From Actinokineospora diospyrosa (GTDB taxonomy: Bacteria; Actinomycetota; Actinomycetes; Mycobacteriales; Pseudonocardiaceae): a stretch of 64,000 bases of DNA. The stretch lies in NCBI RefSeq assembly GCF_024171925.1, contig NZ_JAMTCO010000001.1, positions 496,001 through 560,000 on the forward strand, written 5' to 3'. The position numbers and the translations under genes were made by a program. Positions 27,086-34,247 of the stretch are shown one piece after another; position 1 is the first letter of the stretch, and every line of letters begins with the position of its first letter. The notes beneath the pieces are model-generated. The model did not search any database, was not told the DNA's origin, and saw nothing but the letters and a program-made list of their open reading frames with translations.

Positions 27086-27496
27086 TCAGGCGAACAGGGG
27101 GGACCCCAGCCAGGGCCAGTCCAGGCCGATCCAGCCGCCTACCAGGGCGAAGCCGTTGAGGAGCCAGATGGTGGCCACCACGATGACGCCGGTGAGGGCG
27201 AGGATCAGGAGGCGGACGGCGAGGTGCTGGCGGCGGAGCCAGTCGGTCCAGGCGTCGTACTTGGAGCGGGCGTAGGTGAGGGTGCGGTGGGCCCAGGAGA
27301 ACTCCACGGCCAGGATCGCCAGGCCCGCGAACACCACCAGCCAGCCGGGGCCGGGGTAGGGGATCATGACTATTCCGGCGGCCAGGACCAGTCCACCGAC
27401 CAGTCCAACCCCCACCCGCCAGACGGTCCGGGTCGTTGCGTTGCGGTTAGCCCAATCGGGGCGCATCGCACCTTTCTCGCGGGCCTCGTTCGTCAC
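27086..27496 (-). CDS. TIGR02611-type PGPGW-motif membrane protein
   Basis: A 136-residue membrane protein with the diagnostic PYPGPGW motif at the end of the first hydrophobic hairpin (about residues 27-52), further hydrophobic stretches to residue 65, and another helix near residues 93-115. A short hydrophilic N-terminus precedes them. The family is widespread in actinobacteria and of unknown function. It is transcribed divergently from the SsgB-like gene, is intact and has typical local GC, so it belongs to the chromosome backbone between the two islands. Confidence 0.85.
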   Translation of the reverse strand: MTNEAREKGAMRPDWANRNATTRTVWRVGVGLVGGLVLAAGIVMIPYPGPGWLVVFAGLAILAVEFSWAHRTLTYARSKYDAWTDWLRRQHLAVRLLILALTGVIVVATIWLLNGFALVGGWIGLDWPWLGSPLFA

Positions 27497-27890
27497 GTTG
27501 GTACCACCTCCCTCGCGCGCTTCCCCATTGTGCCGTTGGGCCGTTCGAGCGGCACGACCAATCGTCTTGACCCACCTGTGACCTGCGCGAAGGGTGGGTC
27601 ACACCACAACGGTCGGGCAGCCCCGCAGGTCAGCGCGACATTGGCGCTGATGAGGAAAACAGGGAAGGAACATTCGTGCTCAGGGCGCTACCGGCGCGGC
27701 CGAAAACCAGCCAGTATGGAGACGCCTCACGCAGATTGGTCACGCTGCGCAGCGGCGCGACAGCCCTACGCACAGGGTAGTGGACCGGACGGGTGATGTG
27801 CACCTGATCCACGTCCCGCTCCCGGCGTGGTGCCGTCACATAGAAGGGACTCAGTCGTTTGGCTGGGAGGGGAGCAGAAGGGTAGCGACG
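27497..27890. promoter_or_regulatory. Divergent promoter region of PGPGW and SsgB-like genes
   Basis: About 390 bases without a supported gene; both flanking genes are read outward, so their promoters must lie here. A 9-bp inverted repeat (27568-27601) is the only structure I can point to. Confidence 0.45.
27568..27601. repeat. 9-bp inverted repeat, possible operator
   Basis: TGACCCACC (27568-27576) pairs with GGTGGGTCA (27593-27601) across 16 bases, between two divergent start codons. No T-run follows. Regulatory use is inference. Confidence 0.35.
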
Positions 27891-28316
27891 ATGCGAAACG
27901 ATCACGTCACGCTGCGGTCAACCGCGGTGTTCGACCTCCTCGCGCCGAGGACCCCAGCGGTCCCGGTGAAGGTCGAGCTGCGTTACGACACGCGTGACCC
28001 GTACGCGGTCGTCGCGGCGTTCCGCACCGGCCGCGCGGGCTGGGTCGAGTGGGTCTTCGCCCGCGACCTGCTCGCCGACGGCCTCATCGCCGAGGCGGGG
28101 GACGGCGACGTCCGCATCCGCCCCGCCGTCGACGACCCCGAGGTCGTGGTGATCGAGCTCAGCTCCCCCTCCGGCCACGCCGTGTTCGAGGCCTCGGCCC
28201 AAGAGCTCGCCGACTTCCTCGACCGCACCTACGACGTCGTCGTCCCCGGTAACGAACACCTCTGGGTGGACGTCGACGAAGCCCTCACGCACTTGATCTC
28301 CACCGACCTGACCTGA
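27891..28316 (+). CDS. ssgB: SsgA-family sporulation/cell-division regulator, SsgB-like
   Basis: A 141-residue protein whose core matches SsgB: LRYDTRDPYAVVAAF and WVEWVFARDLLADGL near the N-terminal third, and IELSSPSGHAVFEA in the middle. SsgA-like proteins are restricted to spore-forming actinomycetes; SsgB recruits FtsZ to future septa. I chose ATG 27891 (MRNDHVTL) because AGAAGGG lies upstream and it gives the usual family length. The longer frame upstream has no ribosome site. The gene identifies the host as a sporulating or morphologically complex actinomycete. Assignment to SsgB rather than another paralogue is tentative. Confidence 0.85.
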   Translation: MRNDHVTLRSTAVFDLLAPRTPAVPVKVELRYDTRDPYAVVAAFRTGRAGWVEWVFARDLLADGLIAEAGDGDVRIRPAVDDPEVVVIELSSPSGHAVFEASAQELADFLDRTYDVVVPGNEHLWVDVDEALTHLISTDLT

Positions 28317-28428
28317 GCGAACGCCGGGAACCGACCCCCGATTTGGAGCCGGGATCGGGCGTCCTATAGAGTTCTGCTCGCACCACGGCGGACGGGTTGG
28401 GGGTCCTGACCGGAAGCCGGGTGGGTGT

Positions 28429-28501
28429 GCGGATGTAGCGCAGCTGGTAGCGCATCACCTTGCCAAGGTGAGGGTCGCGGGTTCGAATCCCGTCATCCGC
28501 T
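28429..28501 (+). tRNA. tRNA-Gly (anticodon GCC)
   Basis: The cloverleaf is clear: acceptor GCGGATG/CATCCGC, anticodon arm TCACC-TTGCCAA-GGTGA giving GCC, and T arm GCGGG-TTCGAAT-CCCGT. CCA is not encoded. First of three tRNAs in a row. Confidence 0.95.
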
Positions 28502-28557
28502 CGGAAAGCGGTTCGGCCTCTGCGCCGGCCCCCCGGGGGCCAACCCCTTCGGGATCC

Positions 28558-28629
28558 GGCGGAGTGGCCGAGTGGCTTAGGCAAGGGCCTGCAAAGCCCT
28601 GTACGCGGGTTCGATTCCCGCCTCCGCCT
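28558..28629 (+). tRNA. tRNA-Cys (anticodon GCA)
   Basis: Acceptor GGCGGAG/CTCCGCC, anticodon arm AGGGC-CTGCAAA-GCCCT giving GCA, and T arm GCGGG-TTCGATT-CCCGC. CCA is not encoded. It ends one base before the next tRNA, so they are processed from one transcript. Confidence 0.95.
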
Positions 28630-28630
28630 C

Positions 28631-28702
<72 letters not shown>

Positions 28703-28724
28703 CCAGTTATATACACTGGTCACA

Positions 28725-28755
28725 AGCCCCGTCCTCCACCTCGGAGGGCGGGGCT
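28725..28755 (+). terminator. Hairpin terminator between tRNA-Val(GAC) and integrase
   Basis: AGCCCCGTCCTCC (28725-28737) pairs with GGAGGGCGGGGCT (28743-28755) with one G-T pair and a 5-base loop. It directly abuts the integrase stop codon and can terminate both the tRNA operon and the convergent integrase. Confidence 0.75.
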
Positions 28756-30096
28756 TCAGTGATCAAATGGGGTGGAAATGGGGTCGGTCGGATTTTTACC
28801 GTCCTGGACCCCAGCCTCCAGCCGCGCGAACACGGGCTTCAGATGCGGGAACCACGTCACTAGCTGTGACCTTTCCGAGGTCGTCAACGCGACCAGACTT
28901 CCCTCCCACCGAGCTTCCAACGCCTCGGTGATCTGCTTGCGCATGACCGCGGTCACATGGTCGTAGGTGCGGCCGATTCCCTTCATCTTCTGGCCCAACC
29001 GTGCCCGGCGGGCGACCTCGGGAACACCGTCCTCGGTTAGCCAGGTGGCGTGGCTGTGGCGGCCTTCGTGGAAGGTGAACCACGGCAGGATCGCCGGTAC
29101 GTGATCAGCGGCGGCCGGGGCTTCGGGGTTCTTGCCGTCCCAGGCGGGTCGCCAGAAGCGTTGTCGGAAGTTGGACCGCCGCCAAGGTCGTCCCTCGGGG
29201 CTGGTGAAGGCGAACGCGTGGCGGTGGCTGCCGAGAAGCAGTTCGTAGAACACCGCGATACTCGGTGGCAGCTCCACTACCCGTGTACCGGCAGGCGTCT
29301 TGGTGCGCCCTTTCCGTGCCGAGAGCCCGCGGCGCCGTCGAGTGGTCGGTTGGGGCGCGGGTGCCGTGTCGAGCAGCGCCGCCCCGTACTTCTTCAACGT
29401 TCCGCCCACCTCCTTCAGCGGGGCTTGCACGCTGATCTCCTTGGTCTGGGTGTCGTACTCGTGCCGCTGTTGCCCGGCTAGCTCGCCCCAGCGAGCACCC
29501 GTGTAGACGTCCAGCAGGCAGAGGGTGAACCCGCCGACACCCAGACCCGACTCGTACAACCGCATCGCCGCCCGGAGTGCCTGCACCGGAGAGGCAACGA
29601 GTCGATCAGGCTCGTAGTCGCCCGAGGTCACCCGCACGCCGCTGCACGGGTTGGCCGGGATGGTCCGCTCCTTGACCGCCGCCTTCATGAAGGTCGAGAA
29701 CGTGGCGAAGATCGACGACACCGTCGACTCCGCGTACTCCTCGTGCAGCTCCGAGACCCACTTCTCGATCTCGACGTAGCTGTTGAAGATCCCGATCAAA
29801 GGCCACTCGCCCCACTGCGGGATCAGATGGGTGTCCAGGTGCGACCGGTACTTCGCCGCCGTGCCCTCCGCGATCCGAGGCTTGATCGCGGCCAGGTACT
29901 CCTCGGCGAAGACACCGAAAAGCGTTCCGGCCTCGCGCGGATCGACCCACAGGTGCCGCCGGATCAGCGCCTCCTGCTCATCCGCAAAGTCCTGAGCCGC
30001 CTTCTCGGACGAGAAGCCCGACTGACTTCCCCAGGAACCGTCCGGGCGCTTGAATCTAGCGCGCCAACCGCTGCCGGTTGGTTCAGCGTGCGCCAT
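28756..30096 (-). CDS. Tyrosine recombinase integrase of the ICE
   Basis: A 446-residue site-specific recombinase. The N-terminal part has an AP2-like arm (GSGWRARFKRPDGSW) and a SAM-like core-binding domain (FAEEYLAAIKPRIAEGTAAK). The catalytic domain shows Arg in YTGARWGELAG (about residue 202), His-x-x-Arg as FHEGRHSHATW (about 343) and Tyr in GRTYDHVT (about 378), so it should be active. The gene reads toward tRNA-Val(GAC), ends at the shared terminator hairpin and follows the excisionase-like gene. It differs from the two decayed integrases to the left, but all three sit at tRNA-Val genes. Confidence 0.93.
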   Translation of the reverse strand: MAHAEPTGSGWRARFKRPDGSWGSQSGFSSEKAAQDFADEQEALIRRHLWVDPREAGTLFGVFAEEYLAAIKPRIAEGTAAKYRSHLDTHLIPQWGEWPLIGIFNSYVEIEKWVSELHEEYAESTVSSIFATFSTFMKAAVKERTIPANPCSGVRVTSGDYEPDRLVASPVQALRAAMRLYESGLGVGGFTLCLLDVYTGARWGELAGQQRHEYDTQTKEISVQAPLKEVGGTLKKYGAALLDTAPAPQPTTRRRRGLSARKGRTKTPAGTRVVELPPSIAVFYELLLGSHRHAFAFTSPEGRPWRRSNFRQRFWRPAWDGKNPEAPAAADHVPAILPWFTFHEGRHSHATWLTEDGVPEVARRARLGQKMKGIGRTYDHVTAVMRKQITEALEARWEGSLVALTTSERSQLVTWFPHLKPVFARLEAGVQDGKNPTDPISTPFDH

Positions 30097-30131
30097 CGGA
30101 CCACCTTCCTTTCCTGTTTTTCATTGATCAG

Positions 30132-30461
30132 TCACCCGCTTCGACGGGTGCGGCTGTTGTGGCTCTGGCCAGCTCGCCGGATGATCTCGACGATGTCGTC
30201 CCGGCTGAACCTGTAGTGCTTGCCGATCCGGCGATGCGGAACGCGGCCGGTTGCGGCTAGGTCGCGCAATGTGCGCGGGGAAATCCGGAACAGGTCTCCG
30301 ACCTGCTCGGCCGTAAGAAGTTCTTCCGCTTGAACGGGCGACTTCGGCACGAGAGCGCGGATTGCCTTCACCAGTTCATCAACGCTGCCCGCGAGAGTGC
30401 GGTCCTGGATGGCCTCGTCGCTATCTACTTTGGCCGGTGGATTCACTGCGTGTTCGGTCAT
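30132..30461 (-). CDS. Excisionase-like helix-turn-helix protein
   Basis: A 109-residue DNA-binding protein. The C-terminal half is a MerR/excisionase-type winged helix (LLTAEQVGDLFRISPRTLRD, VPHRRIGKHYRFSRDDIVEI), as in Xis proteins encoded beside integrases. The N-terminal 45 residues are acidic and less conserved. ATG 30461 overlaps the stop of the upstream gene by ATGA, so the two are translationally coupled; 35 bases separate it from the integrase. It probably controls the direction of recombination. Confidence 0.85.
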   Translation of the reverse strand: MTEHAVNPPAKVDSDEAIQDRTLAGSVDELVKAIRALVPKSPVQAEELLTAEQVGDLFRISPRTLRDLAATGRVPHRRIGKHYRFSRDDIVEIIRRAGQSHNSRTRRSG

Positions 30462-31351
30462 GCAGCGGCTCCGACCGCGTCCAGGTCTGTACGGCCGATG
30501 TGTAGGAAAGGCGCTTCCCGAACCGCTGTGTTTCCGAGGTGGTGATGACCCGCGCCAGCGACCGCGGACACGGTCGCCAGTGCGGGCTGGAAGACCAGGA
30601 TGTGGCGGTGGGCGGTCAGTGCGATGGGCTTGCCGCTGGGGTGGTTGTGGGCTCGGCGTCGTTTGGTGATGCCAGCTCGTGTGCGGACGCCGTCGTGGTG
30701 GAGAGCTGCGGTGAGCGCGACGGCGTGGTGGACGAGGACGAGTCCGGCAGCTTGCCCTGCAGCGAGGACGGCGGTGGGGAGATCGATAAGTTCGCCGTTC
30801 CGGTCGCGGGTGGGGGTGGCGACGATGGCGATGTGGCCGTCGGGGTGGAGTGCTTTCCGGGTGTGGGTGAGCGTGGTGGTGAGGTCGGTGGTTGCTGTCG
30901 AGCGAGTGGGGTTGCGGAGGGCGGTGATGGCGAGGGTGGCGGTTCCGCGGGTGCCCGCGGCGCGGATGTGGGTGAGGGCGGTGGCGGGGTGGTCGAGGAT
31001 GCTGCCGTCGGACCAGGCGCCGGAGCGTTTGGCGGTGGTGATGTTGGTGCGGGCGAGTCGCCACGAGCGTGGGTTGGTGGTGAGGCCGAGGGCGGGGCGT
31101 CCATGGTGGAGGGCTTCGACGAGGGTGGTGGCGGGTCCGCAGTCGGGGTCGAGGACGAGTTCGCCGGGCCAGGTGTAGCGGGTGATGATTTCCGCGGCGA
31201 TGGCGGGCGGGATGAGGTCGGGGTCGGTGGCGGTGCGGGGGTGGTAGCCGCCGTCGGCGAGTTGGGTGGCGAGGTCGGTCTGTCCGGTGAGCCAGACCGA
31301 GCCCCCGCCGGGGGCCGGATGATCGAACAAGTCGGGGGTGTTCGTGTTCAT
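30458..31351 (-). CDS. SAM-methyltransferase-like protein, catalytic motif IV not evident
   Basis: A 297-residue protein with a class I methyltransferase SAM-binding loop (VLDPDCGPATTLVEALHHGR, then LGLTTNPRSWRLARTNI), resembling TRM11/N4-N6 DNA methylases. Where those carry DPPY or SPPY, this sequence reads ATLAITALRNP, so the amino-methylating motif is absent or degenerate. The C-terminal tail is extended. It overlaps both neighbours by ATGA. It may act together with the next upstream gene, which has a VPP motif but a poor SAM loop. DNA modification for entry or immunity of the element is an inference. Confidence 0.6.
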   Translation of the reverse strand: MNTNTPDLFDHPAPGGGSVWLTGQTDLATQLADGGYHPRTATDPDLIPPAIAAEIITRYTWPGELVLDPDCGPATTLVEALHHGRPALGLTTNPRSWRLARTNITTAKRSGAWSDGSILDHPATALTHIRAAGTRGTATLAITALRNPTRSTATTDLTTTLTHTRKALHPDGHIAIVATPTRDRNGELIDLPTAVLAAGQAAGLVLVHHAVALTAALHHDGVRTRAGITKRRRAHNHPSGKPIALTAHRHILVFQPALATVSAVAGAGHHHLGNTAVREAPFLHIGRTDLDAVGAAA

Positions 31352-32361
31352 CGGGCCTCACCGGTGTTGGTCGTGGGGGTGGTGAACACGAGGAGGTCGG
31401 CGTGTTCGGTGGTGTCGGCGGGGCCCGCGGGGTCGAGGGTTCCGGGGCGGTGGCCGCGGCGCGCGGGCGCGCGTCGTGGAGCGGTCGTGAGGAGCACGAC
31501 GCGGTCGAGCAGGAGCAGTCCGGCGCGGGTGGTCTGGGGGATGACCGTCGTGGCGGGGTCGATGAGTCGACCGCCGTGTCTGTGACTGTGGGTGATGACG
31601 GCGAGGATGCCGGTCGGGGTCAGCACGGGCGCCCAGTCGGCGGGTCGCAGCCAGTCGGTGGCGCTGGGCGGGACCGTGGTGATGATCAGGTCGTAGCGGT
31701 CGACGGACCTGTCGGTCTGATCTCCGGGGCGTTCGGTCTGGGGCTCGTCGTCGGCCCGAGCCGAGTTACCTCCACCAGTGCGGAGGAGGCCCGCAACGCG
31801 CGGTCCGGGTCCGCACTCGGACTCGCTCGGGCCATCCCCGGCGGAGGCTCGACGCGAGCTAGCGGCGCTGTGGCGGGTCGATGTCTCCGACCACGTCGTG
31901 AGGTCGGTAGAGGTCGGTCCGGCGAGGTGAGTCCGGGTGCCGCGGCCGAGCCGGAGGACGGTCCAGGCGGCTTCGGTCAGGCCCGACAACGGGCTCGGGC
32001 GGGACGGGCGCGGAACGCCGAGGTGGGCCGGGCCGGTCGGGTCGAACAGGTCGACGGTGCCGACGAGCAGGACTCTCTGGCCGGGTGTGGTGTAGGTGGT
32101 GACGATCTTGGCGGTGGCGGTCAGCAGCCACGGCGCCAGCCGCCCGAGATCACCCGTGGTGGCGGGGTGGGTCGGGCTGGAGGCGCAGGGCCAGACGGTC
32201 GCCGGGCGGGGCGCACGGACACGGACACGGCGTCGGTGTTCCGGTCGCCGCGACCCGGGAAGATCGGGAACGGCGTGGTTCCGACCGTCGGCTCGGGGTC
32301 TGCCTTCGGTCGGTGTGCGGCGCCAGCGCCGGGGGTGTTCGTTGTCGGACAAGGCGGTCAT
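31348..32361 (-). CDS. Methyltransferase-related protein, partner of the downstream gene
   Basis: About 337 residues when started at ATG 32361, preceded by AAAGGA seven bases upstream; a longer frame to 32412 lacks a site. The C-terminal half resembles the methylase-like neighbour: YDLIITTVPPSATDWLRPAD occupies the position of motif IV, and GILAVITHSHRHGG follows. The N-terminal half is basic and a low-complexity Arg/Ser stretch lies in the middle. Its stop overlaps the next start by ATGA. Function is unknown. It is the first gene of the minus-strand integration operon and its promoter faces the 11-bp repeat array. Confidence 0.55.
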   Translation of the reverse strand: MTALSDNEHPRRWRRTPTEGRPRADGRNHAVPDLPGSRRPEHRRRVRVRAPRPATVWPCASSPTHPATTGDLGRLAPWLLTATAKIVTTYTTPGQRVLLVGTVDLFDPTGPAHLGVPRPSRPSPLSGLTEAAWTVLRLGRGTRTHLAGPTSTDLTTWSETSTRHSAASSRRASAGDGPSESECGPGPRVAGLLRTGGGNSARADDEPQTERPGDQTDRSVDRYDLIITTVPPSATDWLRPADWAPVLTPTGILAVITHSHRHGGRLIDPATTVIPQTTRAGLLLLDRVVLLTTAPRRAPARRGHRPGTLDPAGPADTTEHADLLVFTTPTTNTGEAR

Positions 32362-32848
32362 GAGGAGTCCTTTGCGGTGGGGTGTGTGAACGTCCCTGAA
32401 CTCCGGAATCACGGCCGGTTTTGGACACGGAAACGACGAAAATCTTGAACTATTTCAACCACTGGTCACCTTGACCGCCCAAGCAGCGCTTAGCGCGCTC
32501 CCAGGCCGGCCGATCACGCCCGTGACAATCTCAAGATTCTTTACGACACCGACGAACGATCTTGCCCGGCTTGGTCGACTGGCGCGCTGGTGGGCACGTC
32601 GATGACGTACAGAGCGACTAGCAAGCTACTAGCGCCGCTGGTCAGCCCCACTAGTCGGCGCGGCCGGGAGGTCCTGCCCTCGTCGGCGAGGTGATCTTGC
32701 CCGGCCGTCCGCGGTGGTGGGACTAGTCGTTTGCTAGTCGGGCGCTAAGCGTCTGCTAGGCGATCGGTGGTTGTCGGCTAGCTGTTTGCTAGTAGTGGCC
32801 GTGGCTTGCTGGCGTCGTTGATTTCCTCTTCGACGCAAGGAGCCTCTG
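32362..32848. promoter_or_regulatory. Divergent control region of the ICE
   Basis: This 487-base segment separates the integration operon (minus) from the transfer operon (plus). It contains no supported gene. Its right half holds the 11-bp CTAG repeat array described separately. The transfer-side start GTG 32849 has AAGGAG six bases upstream. Confidence 0.7.
32617..32798. repeat. Phased 11-bp CTAG repeats, iteron-like array
   Basis: Eight CTAG sites occur at 32618, 32629, 32651, 32723, 32734, 32756, 32778 and 32789. Within the two blocks every spacing is 11 or 22 bases; the blocks are 72 bases apart. Typical units are ACTAGTCGTTT, GCTAGTCGGGC and GCTAGCTGTTT, consensus RCTAGtCGttt. One-turn phasing places all sites on one DNA face, as in iterons or regulator arrays. 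CTAG is normally scarce in bacterial DNA, so chance is unlikely. Confidence 0.8.
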
Positions 32849-33844
32849 GTGTCACTCTCTCGACCTGGTTCTCGACGGCGCTCGGGTGAGCGCAATTCAC
32901 TGGATATCGCCCGGGAGACATTCGCTGCGTTGACCGCCGGGCCCAGTCCGGTGTCGGTGGACTGCCGTGGGTTCCGCGGGTTGCCGGGGCGGTTGGTGCC
33001 GGTGGACGAGCTGCGGGACCTGCTGTTGGCGCGGCACTGCCCGCGGTCCACCCGGGACGCGATGTGGATGTACCTGGCGGGCCGCGCGCGCCGTGAGGGC
33101 GGCACGTGGACGGTGGTCGCCACGGGTGTCGCCCTGCCCGCGTTGACCTCGGTCGCCGCGACTCTGTCCCGGCGGTTCGCGGGTGACCCGAGCGAGATCC
33201 ACGCGGAGGTGCTGCGCGGGTTCCTGTCCGCGCTGGCGGGCGTGGACCTGACCCAGCCGCGGATCATGGTTCGGCTCCGGTGGGCCGCCTACCGCGCCGG
33301 GCACCGCGCTCTGAGGGAGGCGCTGGACCGCCCGACCCCGGTCCCGGCCGGGCGCGGGTCGCGCCCACCGACACCGCCGTGGGGGCATCCCGATCTGGTC
33401 TTGGCGCGCGCGGTCGAGGCCGGGGTCCTGATCCGGCTCGAAGCCGAGGTGATCGGCGCGACCCGGCTCGACGAGATCCCGATCGCGGACTGGGCGCGCG
33501 AGCGCGGGGTCGGCGAGTGGGCCGCCTACAAGTTCCGCAGCCGCGCCGAACACCGCCTCGCCGAGTACCTGCGCGAGAGCACCGTCGCCACCGACTCGGC
33601 CGACCCGGTCGCCGACCTGGTCCTCACCCGGACCACCACCGAGCCGAAGCAGGACCCCGCCGACGCGGCCGGAGACGAGCCGCCGCACCCAGCCTCGCCG
33701 TCACGCGTGGTGACCGGCGGCGAGCGTAAGTCGGTCGAAAAAGTTGGACCCGGGCTGTCCAAAAACGACCCGAAATCCGGAGTTCAGGGCCGCGGCGAAA
33801 GTCCGCGCTCCATCGACTCCCCGGAGGTCCCCCGATGCGCTTGA
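32849..33844 (+). CDS. Hypothetical ICE protein with possible C-terminal helix-turn-helix
   Basis: A 331-residue basic cytosolic protein of no recognised family. The N-terminal half contains VPVDELRDLLLARHCPRSTR and RLRWAAYRAGHRALREAL. Around residues 200-235 a segment (ADWARERGVGEWAAYKFR, then RAEHRLAEYL) looks like a DNA-binding helix-turn-helix of the sigma-factor type. The tail is Pro/Ser-rich. It starts at GTG 32849, directly right of the phased 11-bp repeats, and overlaps the pilin-like gene by ten bases. Its position suggests the regulator or initiator that binds the repeats; this is inference. Confidence 0.6.
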   Translation: MSLSRPGSRRRSGERNSLDIARETFAALTAGPSPVSVDCRGFRGLPGRLVPVDELRDLLLARHCPRSTRDAMWMYLAGRARREGGTWTVVATGVALPALTSVAATLSRRFAGDPSEIHAEVLRGFLSALAGVDLTQPRIMVRLRWAAYRAGHRALREALDRPTPVPAGRGSRPPTPPWGHPDLVLARAVEAGVLIRLEAEVIGATRLDEIPIADWARERGVGEWAAYKFRSRAEHRLAEYLRESTVATDSADPVADLVLTRTTTEPKQDPADAAGDEPPHPASPSRVVTGGERKSVEKVGPGLSKNDPKSGVQGRGESPRSIDSPEVPRCA

Positions 33845-34245
33845 CCAACCCCACCAACACCCGCCCCACCAAGAGCCCAAGATCCACTCAGGACAGTGCA
33901 CGCCCGACCGCGAAGCGCCGTCGCCTCGCCCGTGCCGCGGTCGTCGCGCTCGCTCTGCTCGTTCTCCTGGCCCCCGGTGTCGCGCACGCCGAGACGATGA
34001 ACATCGCGCTGGCGGCGAGCTTCACCGACGTGCTCAACAACATCCGCAACTGGCTCATCGGGATCTTGGGCGGCATCGCCACAGTGTTCCTGACCCTCGG
34101 CGGTGTCCGTCGGAGCATGGCCGGGGGCGACCCGGGCGAGCACGAGAAGGCGAAGGACTGCTTCAAGGCCGCCGGTCTCGGCTACGGCCTCGCGGCGCTG
34201 GCGCCGCTGGTGGTCGAGGCGCTGAAGACCATCGTGGGGCTCTGA
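33835..34245 (+). CDS. VirB2/TrbC-like pilin candidate
   Basis: A 136-residue exported membrane protein. After a long basic leader there is a hydrophobic signal core (AAVVALALLVLLAPGVAHA) with a likely cleavage after AHA near residue 52. The mature part has two hydrophobic helices separated by a short basic loop (RRSMAGGDPGEHEKAKDC), the VirB2/TrbC layout. It is the second gene of the transfer operon, directly before the TrbL/VirB6-like gene. Conjugative pilin is the best call; family membership rests on topology and context rather than on a sequence motif. Confidence 0.65.
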   Translation: MRLTNPTNTRPTKSPRSTQDSARPTAKRRRLARAAVVALALLVLLAPGVAHAETMNIALAASFTDVLNNIRNWLIGILGGIATVFLTLGGVRRSMAGGDPGEHEKAKDCFKAAGLGYGLAALAPLVVEALKTIVGL

Positions 34246-34247
34246 CG

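Noticed and set aside
33744-34247. Upstream extension of the TrbL/VirB6-like frame
   Set aside because: The extension overlaps the pilin-like gene out of frame and reads as Arg/Pro-rich shadow; ATG 34248 right after the pilin stop fits the coupled operon.
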